Positions 1 to 12,614 of a stretch of DNA of 64,000 bases are shown piece after piece; within the stretch, counting starts at the first letter, position 1, and each line of letters opens with the position of its first letter. The notes beneath the pieces were generated by a model. That model was not told the origin of the DNA. It saw only the letters and a program-made list of their open reading frames with translations, and did no database searches. Origin of the DNA: Dillenia suffruticosa (lineage: Eukaryota; Streptophyta; Magnoliopsida; Dilleniales; Dilleniaceae); the NCBI GenBank assembly GCA_033439265.1, contig JAVTVX010000016.1, positions 20,630,701-20,694,700 on the forward strand, read 5' to 3'. The translations under genes and the position numbers were made by a program.

Positions 1-707
1 GGACAGTGCTGATTAGTGTTCTTATTATGCTTATGAGCACTACCTCTGAATGGGTTGTTCTCTACATGGTTGCTGTGTTTGGTGAATTCCAAGATACTTC
101 TCAAATTCTCTGTTTTTGTGTGAATCAGCCTGACATGTACTTTGAATATTTTTGTTGCTGTATCAAACTAATACTTCAAACATTTATGGACTTACCTATT
201 CTGCTATTCTTGGTTGTTAGTAATTGTGGCTTTCCCTTTTTTACTTGGCATATGTGTTGTTTTAAACTCAAACCTCTTGTTGATATTGGCCAATTCGAGA
301 TGATTTGCATCTGTAATGTGAAGGTATAATATATTTTTTTACCAGCTTTTCCTTTTTACTAAGAAGAGGAGATTGTCCCCTTTTTATCTAAATCCAACTT
401 TCCTATTTGTTATAATTTTAGGTGACTGCCTTTCCTGGAATGATCTGAGCTAGTTGGATGAGCTTTTTGTTTGCTCAAAAAATTTTGTATTGTGCGTCCT
501 GTGCGTGCTGTGCATGCTTACCAGATATTAGTTGTAACAAGTCTTAACTTCTGGATGAAGTATGAGTGATGATGATTTTTTCAAGAAAATTGAAAATTGA
601 CACCGAAGTGATTGTGAATCATCTTTTGGTATGAGCAATTTAGAACGAATTGATGCATCTTTTTCTTGCTTTTTATCTGCTGATTCCTGCCTTTTGCATT
701 CTTCTAG
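1..707 (+). other. Intron of the PWR-like gene (3' part)
   Basis: No coding pattern is seen on either strand. The stretch is T-rich and ends in a pyrimidine-rich 3' splice site (TTCTAG at 702-707) just before the first exon visible in the window. It is therefore read as the end of an intron of the corepressor gene, whose earlier exons lie to the left of the window. Confidence 0.7.
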
Positions 708-3700
708 GAATGGAAGATAAGCCCTTTGCCAAGGCCAGGAATGTTGATAGTGAGTTAAGTAATTTAAGTGGTTCACCAGGACCTGGGACTCAAAGTTCGC
801 TTCAGATGCTTTCTTTTAATTTAGAGAATATAGAGCTAAATATGATGAATCTGAGTTCTTTGCTTGCTGAACTGGTTCAGTCTGAGGATCCAAGCTCAGC
901 AGACACAAACTTTGTAAGATCTTCTGCAATGAGCAAGTTGTTGGTTTTGAAAGGTGAAATTTCAAAGAAACTGGAGTTGACTGAATCTGAAATTGATCTT
1001 CTGGAGAGTGAACTCAAAACATTGAAATCTGAATCTTGTGGCAGTTCTCTTCCCTCTGGTTCTTTGTTGGAGAAGGAAAGAGCCATAACTTGTGAAGGGA
1101 GAGATACAGACTCTTTGATCTCTGGATCTGCTCCCTTGCACTTCAACTCTCCTGGGAATATGCTCGTTGAGAAAAACCGAGTTTCCAGTGGTGTGTCAGA
1201 AGAAGTCCATATTGATGTTAAGGATGAGGATATTGATAGTCCTGGTAGTGCTACATCTAAATATGTTGAGCAAACTTCAATTGCCAAGCGAGATCTTCCA
1301 GCTGACATGGTCAAGGATAATGGATGCAGTAGGGATTTTGATAGAGGTTTGGAACTGCAGTCACAGTCCGGTTGTGATGGCGAAAGGTTCGTTGGCTCTT
1401 TAATTTGTGGTCAAGATCGGAAGATGGTGGAAAGCAACTGCGGTGCTCCTGTTTCTAGTAATGTGCATTCACATATCAATGTGGAAGATGAACTGTATGA
1501 GATTATATTGGCTTCTAATAGAGAGTTAGCAAGAAGAGCAGCTGAAGTATTTAATAATGTATTGCCAAGTGATCGGAGCCAGCTTACTGTTGTGGGAGGT
1601 GCCAATGCTCAATGTTGGCAGGATGATAATGTGAAACAAAAATTTATAATGAGGCAAAGATTTTTAAGGTTTAAGGAAAGAGTGATTTTCCTAAAGTTTA
1701 GAGCCTTTCAGCATCTCTGGATGGAGGACTTACGACTACTTTCTATCAGGAAGTATCGAGCTAAATCTCTGAAAAAGTTTGAATCAAGCTCACGAATTCC
1801 GGCCTCTCAGAAACATCGGTCGTCAATTCGCTCTCGATTTACTTCTCCTGGTAAGTAAGATTTCTTTTATCTTCCTTGAGTATGCGGCTTGTGTGGTCTA
1901 GGACACTGAACGTATATGGTGAATGGTAAATCAAAACATGAGTTTCATCTAAGCATGTGGAGTTAGAAAGAACTCTTTTCAAATTAATCACATAAATTGT
2001 GGCGTTAAATTCCTAGTCCTAAAGGTTTTGGAGTTCAATTCAAACTTAATGAAAAAAGCTTTTTGATATATATGGACGTGTGATGGCCGTATAATTGAAG
2101 GAATTTTGACTTGAACTCATCCAGAATTTGTAGGCCGGGCCCATGTAATAGCTTATGTGAATCAATTGAATATCTTTGTTTATGAATGATTTGAAGGGTT
2201 TATTTCAATTTAATCAACTTATTTGTTAATTTTGCTCCCAGAAATGCATGTGCCATCAGTGGTTCAAATATACTATATTTTGGAAAGAACTATAAGATCC
2301 AAGGACTCTATATCTCAGATTTGTCGAATGTTGGTTGATTCAAAAGGTCCAGAGGGGATGTCTCGTTTTATGATGAGAAATTTTGTTAGTTAAAAAGACA
2401 TTCTGACCAAGAGAGCAAGGGGGTTCCTTTTATATGCATATGAGATTGTGTACTGAATGATCAACCAATTAAAAAAAATGATTTATATGTTTGAAATGGT
2501 AGGGTATCCATCAATAGCAATTGATGAAAACTTTCAAATAAAAAGCAGTATAGGAGTCATCTCTCCAGTCTTCACTACTGAAAAGCACCTTACTTTGCTC
2601 CCTATACCCGGAATACACAATTGATGCTCTCGTTTATACATTCCCTGACCTGAGTTGCTCCAAGTTTTTAAATCATCCTTGACTAGCAATCACCCATGGG
2701 ACATTGGAAAAACCAATGTGTTATAACTATGTCAACTCTGTACAGTGAATAACAACATAATCCTGTTTTACATTCAGAGAATTTAATGATTATTGTTTCT
2801 TGTTCTTGATTGTTATCTGAAGTCAAGATACTACGCAAGCAAAGAAAGAACTTTATGTTGGGTATCCATCTTCCAAATGGACTTCAGAATAGCTTCATGC
2901 TACTAGCCATGTCACCTCTTAAATAATTTTGATAACTTCCCAAATTGGAGTAGCCTTGCATCTGGGTGCAACGAATTTGTGGGAAGTGGGTCGCCTGCTA
3001 GTTCTGTGATGCCCATTCTAATTTGTGTAGGTCCTGTAATTGGTTATATATGGTGTGCATCTCTTATTCTTATCTAGGCCATGTTTATATCTATGGAGGA
3101 TCCTGTCTTGTGAACTTTGTGGTACTTCTAATTGGTTCTACTCTGGACATCTCTTATCCTAATCCAGGCCTCGTGTGTCTACCGAGCATTCTCTTGTGTG
3201 AACTTTGTCGTGGTTTCTGGCTATTTTCCTCATTTGGTAGTCTGGGCCACCAAATATTATTTAGTGCTGGGGCCATTAATTTTCTATTAACATTCTTACT
3301 CAAATTTTTTGCCTGTTGAGTTATGTGATTTGTTCTGGTTCTGAATTCTAGACTCTTTATATTAGTGGCCACTGGGCTGAAGCAGATGGTTATCCGCATG
3401 AATTTGAGCGGATGAGATTATTTCAGTACACAGGTCGACATGCTCCATTTTGCAGCAAATGCTCCATTGACTGTGATACACGATAATTTTGGAAATTATT
3501 ACTAGATATTTCCTTTCCAGAAAATATATGGAATTCCAGAAATTATTACATTAGGATGCATGTTTATGTTCTGCTAGACCCATGCAAATAAGTATGTGCT
3601 TAACATATTGAAGTTTTGGAATGGATTATCAAATCATTTTTAACATTTCGATAAATGAAATTTATCAAAGGTGATTATTGTGGGGCAGCGTATCTCATTT

Positions 3701-6700
3701 GCATCATAATGCTGATGGCTATTCGTAGCTTATGTTTGTTGGGCTTTATTCAAGAGTCAATTCTCTTCCCATCTTGGATTTCTGAGTCTGCGGAAGACTG
3801 TTCGTTTATGTGTTAGTGGGAGAAAACCTATTGTATGAGAGCTTATGGCTTTCTTTTCTAGAAATTTGAGTAAATCTGGATTATAGGGAGTGGTCATCTT
3901 ATAATGTCTCTAGAAAGTCTTTGTAATTTAAAGGTTAGATGTAGAAAGAATGGAGATAATATTGCTATCCAGTGATCTTGGTAATATGGTTGTTGTTGGG
4001 AACATTGACACCCCCCAACCAAAAAAAAAAAAAAAAAAATTGAAAGGAACTTAAAATTGATATACTTCTTGTAGACTTGGTCTTTAAAAATCCTCATTTT
4101 GTGGCTGCATATGTTTCTTATGCCTCCTGATGATCAATATCTTTTGTGAAGTTAGTGATTCCTTGAAGATAAAATAGTGACTGCTGATTCATTGTAGAAA
4201 GATTGGACTCAAAAGCTATTGATGCATTTTTAAATTTTTATTCCTTGTCAAGTATGTGCCATGATTCCTTGTCGTCAATTCACATAAAATAGGGTTTTAA
4301 ATAAATGTGAACTGTTGTAAGCTGTAAGTTAAGGTCTTTTTGATTATTAGATATATTTGCTGGCTTATTAGCTTCTTCTATTAATAGGTTAGGTGCTAAG
4401 GTGGTCAAAATTCCTATGTTTATCGATTAATGTTTTCAAAATTTCCTTTTCTCTCTTCATCAGATCTCCAAGATATTAAAAATTCTCTGTTTTCTAGTGT
4501 CTTGCACGGTTATGTTCGAAAGTTATGAAATTTGAATATGAAAGTTTATTGTCTATTCTGGAGCTTTCACTGTGTTAGATATGATATAGTGCTATGTGCC
4601 TTCTTAGGGTGACCATATCAATCGCAGACACCCATTATAAAATTATTATATAATTTTGTTTTTGTCAATAAGTTAGTCTCAGTTTCTTTAGCTGTGCGGC
4701 ATGTTACTTTGGATTACTTACACTCGAGCTCACTTCAATGATGTGGCTTTCATTGTGACTGCTTATGTTCTAACTTTTACCATTTTCTTGCAGCTGGGAG
4801 TTTGAGCCTGGTTCCTACCATGGAGATTGTAAATTATGCTAGCAAGCTCCTTGCAGATTCCCAGGTTAGGATTTACAGGAACACTCTGAAGATGCCAGCT
4901 TTGATCCTGGACAAGAAAGAGAAGACATCAATGAGGTTTATTTCAACTAATGGATTGGTTGAAAATCCTTGTGCTGTGGAGAAGGAGAGAGTAATGATCA
5001 ACCCTTGGACATCAGAAGAGAAGGAAATTTTCATAGATAAGCTGTCCGTCTATGGGAAGGATTTCCGGAAGATTGCTTCTTTCCTGGATCACAAGACAAC
5101 TGCAGATTGTGTTGAATTCTACTACAAGAACCACAAATCTGATGATTTTGAGAAAACAAAGAAGAAGCCAGAGTTTGGAAAGCAAGCAAAGTCCTTATCT
5201 ACTTACCCATATTTATTGACGTCAGGGAAGAAATGGAACCGTGAGGTGAATGCTGCCTCCCTTGATGTCCTGGGCACTGCTTCAGTAATTGCTTCCCGTG
5301 CAGATGACAGTCGGGGAAATCGGAAGACAAGTTTTGGAAGGATTTTACTAGGTGAATACAGTGACTATAAAGTTCAACATGGTGGTGATGGATTTTTTGA
5401 GAGGTCAAGTAGTGTTGATGTACTTGGGAGTGAAAGAGAAACAGTGGCTGCTGATGTTTTGGCCGGTATAGGTGGCTCCTTATCCTCAGAGGCTATGAGT
5501 TCTTGCATCACAAGTTCAGTTGATCCTGGAGAGGGTTTTCAGGATTGGAAGTGCCAAAATGTGGGTAGTGTAAGACGGTTGCTATTGACACCTGAGGTCA
5601 CACAGAATGTTGATGATGATACATGTTCAGATGAGAGTTGTGGAGAGATGGATCCTACTCTTTGGACAATGGAGGAGAAGTCCGACTTTGTTCGGGCAGT
5701 ATCATCCTATGGCAAGGATTTCACAATGATCTCACGGATGGTGCGGACTAAATCGAGGGATCAGTGTAAGGCATTTTTTAGCAAGGCAAAAAGGTGTCTT
5801 GGACTTGATATGATCCACTTTGGGCCTGGCAATCGGGGAACCCCAGCAAGTGATGATACTAATGGAGGTGGTAGTGACACTGAAGATGCTTGTGTTGTGG
5901 AGACATGCTCAGCTGATGGGAGCAATAAATCTGGCTCAAAAACAGATGAGAACTTGCCTTCATCTGTTATGCAAATGAGCAATCATGATACTGAGCATGT
6001 GGGTACCATTGACTTGAAAACCGACCTGAACAGATTTGAGGAAGACAGTGGGACAGAAGCACTTGATGCCAATGCTGGTGCGATGGATGCACTTGATGCC
6101 AATGCTCCATCTGATGATTTAGTTTCTAGTGATTGTCCAGCTGAAGGTCTAGGTGGTGATGGAAATCAGGCTGATGGTGTGAAGATTGAGAGGGATTTTA
6201 ATATATCTGCTGAGAATGAAAGCCGAGGAGGTAAAACTCTTGGGAGCAAGCCTTTAGAGGGGTCTGCATCTATGGGTGAAGCAATTGACAATAGCCCATC
6301 CTGTTTGAGTGCTGTGGTGGGAGCAGGTGATAAATCTGAGGTAGGGATCACTGCTGGAATAGATGTGTGTCGATTGGATTCTTTGCCAAAAAGTTCTGCC
6401 AATGATGGGGCAGATGATAAAGTTGACAGGAACAACGGTGTGGAGAGTGATTTGAACAGTTCATTATCGGAGTTGAATGCTGTCAGAGTTGAGGCCCTTG
6501 CTACTGCAAGTTCAAGTCCTAGCTCGGTGGGTTTTACACATGCAAACCAGAGTAAAAGTATTCTTGAGGTGGGTTCTGTTGAACCACAAAGCATCTCCCT
6601 GCAGCCAAACAGCTGTCACGTTGGTACCAGTTCGTTGATCCAAGATGGCAAAAGTCCTGTTAATGGTGTGGTTAAGCCGCACAAATCTGCTGGTGAAGAT

Positions 6701-7795
6701 GAATTTTTGCCAAATATTGTGGAGCATCCCAAGTTGAACCATGTTGAGTCCTCTATTATCCGGGGCTATCCTTTGCAAATGCCAACTAAGAAAGAGATGA
6801 ATGGAGGAATCGGTTGTAAATTGTCGGCTGCTGTGCTGAGCTTGCCAAAGTTGGAAAGGCATTCCCAATCTGGTCATTACTTCACGCAGGAGCCATACAT
6901 TCAGAAGTGCAATGCGATGAAGCCTCAGGGCTTAGTAACTGAATTGCCCCTTCTGTCCCAGCATCTAGAACCAGCCACTGAACAGCAGAAACATTCACAC
7001 TCACAGAGTCTAGCAGACATACAGACTCCATCCAGGACTGGTGATGTCAAGTTGTTTGGTCAGATTCTTACTAATCCATCATCTCAGCAGAAGACATCTT
7101 CTGGTAGTCAGGAGAATAAAGGGCCACATCCTCCCAAGTTACCCAGCAACTCTTTTACCATGCAATTCAATGGTAATCCAAATATTGATGCAAGTTCAGG
7201 GGCTCATCAGAAGTTTGATCGCAATAATAATCCGGGGCTTGAAAATGTTCCAGTGAGAAGTTATGGATTCTGGGATGGAAATCGTATACAGACTGGCCTT
7301 CCATCCTTGCCAGATTCAGCCATTTTGCTTGCAAAGTACCCAGCTGCATTCATGAACTATCCTCCATCTTCTAAAATGGAGCAGCAGCCTTTGCAGGCAG
7401 TTGTAAAGACTAATGATGGTAGTTTGAATGGTGTTTCTGTTTTCCCAGCAAGGGACCTAACAAGTATCAATGGAGGATTGGCAGAATCTCAGACGTACAG
7501 TGGCCAAGATGGTACGATGAAGGTGCCACCATTTACAGTTGATGTGAAGCAGAGGCAGGACATTTTAGCAGAGTTGCAGAGACGAAACGTATTCGATTCT
7601 GTTCCAGGTCTGCAACAAGCGAGGTCAATAGTCGGAAATAACCTAGTTGGCAGAGGAGTACTGGTAAATGGCACATGCAATGGCATTTCCGACCCCGTTG
7701 CAGCCATTAAAATGCATTATGCCAAGGCTGACCAGTTCGGAGCTCAAGCTGGGGGCATAGTCCTAGAAGATGAAACGTGGAGAGGTAAGACTTAG
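708..7795 (+). CDS. PWR: POWERDRESS-like double-SANT nuclear corepressor (5' partial)
   Basis: Two exons are seen, 708-1850 and 4794-7795, joined in phase (G|CT gives Ala) across a 2.9-kb GT-AG intron. They encode about 1380 residues; the N-terminus lies upstream. A basic, helical RQRFLRFKERV region precedes the domains. The first SANT domain is at 4997-5149 (INPWTSEEKEIF, YGKDFRKIASFL, VEFYYKNHK) and the second at 5651-5806 (LWTMEEKSDFVRAV, YGKDFTMISRMV). A long Ser/Asn-rich tail ends in DETWRGKT. This layout is that of plant SMRT/NCoR-type proteins. The Arabidopsis member PWR acts in the nucleus with histone deacetylase HDA9 to repress transcription, and SANT1 is the deacetylase-contacting type. 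The family call is firm. Orthology to PWR rests on remembered sequence similarity and on the neighbouring GTE and TFIIF-beta genes. Confidence 0.92.
1851..4793 (+). other. Large intron of the PWR-like gene
   Basis: Begins GTAAGT and ends TTCTTGCAG. It is 2943 bp long, AT-rich, with stops in all frames and a poly-A run at 4021-4039. No internal exon or recognisable mobile element was found. Short open frames (for example 3023-3319) show no protein-like composition. Confidence 0.8.
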
Positions 7796-9960
7796 ACAGC
7801 AGGTAGGAGAAGGTGCATAGAGGGGCCTCTGATGTAAAATGGAGGCCCTTTGGCGGCAGATTCTTCTTTTTGCCGCTTTTGTATAGTAGTTTTTGTAACT
7901 TAAGTTGGGAATGATAATTGCATTTGGGAGGGAGGGTTTTACCTTTTTGCTTATTTTTCTTTAGGTGCTTGTAATATTGCAGCAGGCTTTGTATTTGTTG
8001 TATTTGATGGCAGAAAATACAGAAAAAAAAAATAATCTCTTGTAATTTGGGTGGGAATGAGGATTCTAAGCCGTTGGTTCTCTCAGCCAGTAAATCTGAC
8101 TTATTCCTTCCCATCATATTCTGCCTTTTAACTGTGACGTTAGTTTTTGTCTTACATATATATTACGTATTATTACATCTTCCGCTACTGCTTGTTTTGC
8201 TGGGTCTTGGCTCCATGCCAAAAATGTTTCTATGTGACACCCAAACATTCTGCACTCTTCTTGAACAAGTTGACTTCGGTATTAGATTTTTTAATAAAAT
8301 TTTAAATTTAAAATTGGAGAATGAAAAAAATTATATTAAAATTTTTAAAATTTGAATCAATAGCGGAAGAGTGTTTTTTTTTGTTGGAATTAAGTCTGAC
8401 AACGCTTTTAAGCCCAATAATTTTTTTCAAATGAATAGAAGTTCGGGACAAGCAACAAATTTTAAGGAACAAAACTTTTGCAAAAATTTGTTACTAAATT
8501 TCTAATGTGCAACGCTTTGTGTGATTAAGATGACAAAGTAACAAAATCACACACACACACGACTAGAAATTAACATTTCACAGAATCTCGGTAAACATAT
8601 GACAAACCTTGGAAAATCCTAGATGATCTTATGAAATTTTCCGCAGAAAGGAACAGTAGACACTGCTTAGAATCTCTCTACATACATGACCAATAACCCA
8701 TTGACTCAATATCAACACTTTTCCTAAAGCAACAGCACAAATCAGATGAAGACATATTTCATATCCAGTAGTATTTCTTCTTCAATCTTGATTCAAGCTC
8801 CATGTTTACTTTTCTACAACACATCATTCCCCACTAGGTATCAAAAACTTTGCATTGAATGGAAATCCAGCATACCACGGCAGACAATGTATTGGGTAGC
8901 TGAAACTGCTAAAGTTTACTCATTAACAGGCTAATTCCCTGTTTGGGATGAGGTTTAGGGGAGAGGGAGAAAGGAGGAAAAGGAAATCAGGAAGACATAG
9001 CACTTTCCCATTGTTTAAGAAATTCAAGAAAATGGTGGTAAAAGGAAATGGAGAGAATTTTCTCTTCCCACCAAAAATTGATTCACTCCAACAAGGAGAG
9101 GATCGATTTTTCTCTTCCAGACAAGACGAAAAAACAACTTTGTTCCTTTCTTTAGCCACATAAATGGCAGCAAAGGAGGGCTGGCGGGGCCCCTATGGCT
9201 CCCACCCAAAATTTTCAAAATCTTTTTAATGCACCAAAGATCCTCCTAATATATAGTTAGCATGCTTTCTATTTTGTGCCAACGTTTTGTCGGTCCAATA
9301 ACAAATGTATTATATTACTTTAATTAAATTCTTAAGTCTTGAAAACTAAAAAAATTGACATCGAAAGAGTTCGTCTCTTAAGAGTCTGACAATTAACCCG
9401 AGTCAGATTAATCAAAACTAATAAATTAGTTATTTTGACCGTTAAGTAATAAAAAAGCATGCTATCAATTTTGCTAAATTAATTTTTTTAATGATTTGGG
9501 ATATAGTAATTTCCACTATGTTGACCTCATTTATTAATTAATTTAACTTTTTGATTATTCTGTTTACTATCAATTTAGATAATAATTTCAATGTTTTATT
9601 TAATATTTTTATTATAATTATTATATTTGGTTTTTGATTTAAGATCCTAGCTCTGCCTCTGTCTTTATTAGCCGCCTGCTCAAATCCATGCCAAAAGTGA
9701 GTCAATTGTATATCTCCTCAAAGCATGTGATTAAAAAGGTGTTAAGAATAAATAACTTCGTAACAAAAAAGATTTTTATTACATAAAATCAGTCTAATGA
9801 AATAAAATATTAGATTTTTTAATTAAATTTTATATTTAAAACTTAAAAATTAAAAAAAATTATGTTAAAAAAGTTGTATTCTAAATAAAGTATTTATATA
9901 CATTCAAATTAAATTAGTTAAAATATAATTTTGAATAACGATAAAATAAAACAAAAGATT
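7796..9960. other. PWR 3' UTR and intergenic region
   Basis: The first 250 bases or so after the stop are probably 3' UTR (T-rich, with A-rich runs near 8020). The rest is AT-rich with a short (CA)n at 8550-8560. It also has a purine-rich patch at 8940-9170 open on both strands; this looks like low-complexity repeat DNA rather than a gene. Confidence 0.6.
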
Positions 9961-10039
9961 TTAATTTTTAGCCGCGAGCATAGCGGTTTATGATATTTCC
10001 GGAGAGTCCGAAAGATAATTCGACCCGGTCCAACGATAT

Positions 10040-10200
10040 AAAATGGGCATTTGGGGCTCGACCGTGCCAACCCCGAGACCCCAAAATCGTAGGCCCAAAT
10101 CTTTTCAAAAAACCCTAGATCTTTAACCTAGGGTTTCTCTTCGATTTTATTAGCAGAAACAAAAGGGGCAGAACAGGAGGACGCTGCTCTCTCGCCCGAC
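10040..10200 (+). promoter_or_regulatory. Ribosomal-protein-type promoter and leader
   Basis: Contains telo-box motifs in both orientations (AAACCCTAG near 10110, CTAGGGTTT near 10128) and a site II-like AGGCCCAAAT at about 10091. These are hallmarks of plant promoters for ribosomal protein and translation genes. They sit just upstream of the RPL17-derived ATG at 10221, so the dead gene still carries its parental promoter and may still be transcribed. Confidence 0.6.
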
Positions 10201-10220
10201 AACCAAAAGCTCCTGCAACA

Positions 10221-12614
10221 ATGGCAATCTCGATTTCTTCTTTCACACTATACTATATCTCGTCTTTCTCAATTACCTCAAATTTCTGATCTGATGCCAG
10301 TTTCGTTTTTTCATTTTTGTAGGCGAAGTATTCGAGAGAGCCCAGTAATCCCACAAAAGTGTAAGTCCTTTGTTTTCCATGTCCTTGTCTTTCTCTTTTT
10401 TCTTTGAAGCGAGTCGCGTGTTGATTTGGTGTGATGTCGATTGCAGCTTGCAAGGCAAGTGGGTCTGATCTGAGGGTTCGTTTCAAGGTATATTGGGTTC
10501 TGCTGTATTTGTCTTCGATCTGCTTTTTGTTTTAGATTGGTTGAAATTATCGTGTTAATATAACATTTCAGGTTGGAAATTTATTGTGGTTTTCTTAATT
10601 TTTTGTTCTGGATAACTTTTTTTTTTCCTTTTTTAATTACATTGTATTGATATTTTTTAAGTGGGTCTATCATCTTTCTGAATGATTAACGAGCAGACTT
10701 TTGTTGGATGGGGTAGGCTAATTTTGATGTGGTTTACAGAGGGATGATGAAAAATGATATGGAGTCATGTGAAATGCTCCCCGTTAACACTTTATTTTGT
10801 CTTGGTTTGGTTGGACTGTCTATGTTGTCCTGTAATAGGTTATATGTGTAACCTGCGGCAAGACAGGGGCTTGTTGCCTTCGTGAGCCAACCCTTCGTAG
10901 CTGCCAGGGAAACTGATTGCATCTTTTTGGGTGAACCTATGTTTACGTTGCTAATAGCACTAGGTTCAGTTAATGATGTCATATTTTGGGAATTTACATC
11001 AGCAGTTAGTAGCTCTTGTGTGTTCAGTGAACCCCTGTGATATGAATGCTCAGTTCCTGATATACTGAATCATCCTTGCTTTTTTATGTACTTTCCAAAA
11101 ATGATAGAAACATGTGAAATGCTCTCATAACTTGTTTATCTTGGTTGGAGTACCCATGTTGCCCTATGATATGTCATTTGTATAACCTGCGACAAGACAG
11201 GGGCTTGTAGCTTTTGTGTACCAGTCCTTCGTAGCCGTTAGGGAAACCAATTGCATCATTTTTGGGTGAACCTATGTTTATGTTGCCAATGGCACTAGGT
11301 TCAGTTAATGATGCCATATTTTGAGAAGTTACTTCACCAGTTAGTAGCTCTTGCAGGTTTAGTAAACCCCTGTGATGTGAATGCTTGGTTCCTGTTATAT
11401 TGAATCATGATTGATCTTTTTATATACTTTCCAAAATCATGGACTCCTGAATTAATTTTTCAATCCTGTGAGCTGTATCATCCAAAAAAAAAAAAAAAAA
11501 AATACAAAAATGATGCATACCAAAAAAAAAAAAAAATTAAACGGTTGGTGATTACTGTGTAGAACATATCAAAAACCTGTTATGATTTGCCAAAAATGTT
11601 TTGGCAAATTGTTTTCTATATCAAAAAATGTTTTGCATATGAAACTTGTTATACTGATCATATGGCTACTTATTTATCCATATCAAAAAAGAACTCATCA
11701 TGCATGTACAAAACATTTTTCCTGTTCTTTCCTAGTGATTACTGGATGGAACATTTGGACCTTATTCACTTTTCTTCAAGCTTCTTGGCCCTTATCTGCC
11801 GGTTTTAGCTTTGCAGTTGGTCCTAATTTTGAAGGCCAGGAGTTGTAGCTCTGGACATCTGTAGATAAGATGTATGCATATCTTTTGAGGGGGGGGATTT
11901 TTCAACATCATACACACCTTTGACTTTCCTTTTCCTATTTCATCTGTGAAAGTCCTCAATAAATAATGATTTACTGTTTTCTCTAAATTATTCAGAGAAA
12001 GGGGATCCTCCTGCCTGGAGTTAGGATGGCAGAGCCCAGTCAAGGGGTTGGTCCCCATCTCTGTGAAAGGTCCGAATCCTGAACAGTTCTAATTTCCTGT
12101 AACATTTTCTTTTTGTCTGATGCTTGTGGTTGTATCCTGTGTTTTTTGGTGTTGAATGATATTTGTAGCTTTATAACAACATGGTTGCTTTTGACATGCT
12201 TGAGATTATTCACGTGCTTTATGTATTGTTGCCTTATTTAATCTCAGAACACAAGATGCGATCAGGAAGTTGCCTTTAACCAAAGCCAAAAGATACTTGG
12301 AAGATGTTTTGGCCCACAAGTGAGCCGTCCTTTTCGTCTTTCCTGTGGTGGTGTTGGCCGCACTGCTCAATCCAAGAACCACCATTCAAAGGGACAAGGA
12401 CATTGGCCTGTTATATCTTCCAAAGGCAATCTTGATTTGCTAAAGAATGTGGAGAGTAACGTAGAGGTATATATACATGATCCAGTTTGATTACTTTGTG
12501 CTTTCAATTAACCACAACTCTTATTTAGTAGTAAATTTCATGTGCAAGCCTGTCATCTAGGTGAAAGGTTTGAATGTGGATTCTTTATACATATCACATA
12601 TCCAGGTGAATCAG
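10221..12614 (+). pseudogene. RPL17: Ribosomal protein L17 (uL22) pseudogene, intron-containing
   Basis: Five exon remnants follow the order of a plant RPL17 gene: ATG at 10221, AKYSREPSNPTK (10323-10360), CKASGSDLRVRFK (10447-10487), a block at 12248-12466 with AIRKLPLTKAKRYLEDVLAH and then GVGRTAQSKNHH, and VKGLNVDSLYISHIQVNQ (12561-12614). Introns with usable splice sites are kept, so this is a duplicated gene and not a retrocopy. It is disabled three ways: about 11 bases are missing after AACACAAGA at 12248, a TGA replaces the Gln codon after LAHK, and a further frameshift lies between there and GVGRTAQ. The first donor after ATG reads GC, and exon 2 may carry an extra base. The conserved C-terminal third is absent and replaced by NLR sequence. 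RPL17 is a large-subunit protein near the nascent-peptide exit tunnel. Confidence 0.88.
10745..11446 (+). repeat. Tandem duplication of about 350 bp in the RPL17 pseudogene intron
   Basis: Two diverged direct copies lie head to tail, about 10745-11098 and 11099-11446. Shared blocks include GACAAGACAGGGGCTTGT-like, GGGTGAACCTATGTTTA, GCACTAGGTTCAGTTAATGA and TTAGTAGCTCTTG. Both copies end with a TACTTTCCAAAA motif. No coding potential is seen. Confidence 0.85.

Noticed and set aside
877..1314. Minus-strand 145-codon frame inside the PWR exon
   Set aside because: Antisense shadow. The plus strand reads the conserved corepressor sequence in phase with the next exon.
5199..5408. Minus-strand frame with a His-rich start
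   Set aside because: Antisense to the PWR coding exon, with no independent support.
8923..9218. Overlapping open frames on both strands with Lys/Arg- or Phe/Ser-rich products
   Set aside because: The segment is purine-rich low-complexity DNA. Both strands are open for compositional reasons and neither looks like a protein.
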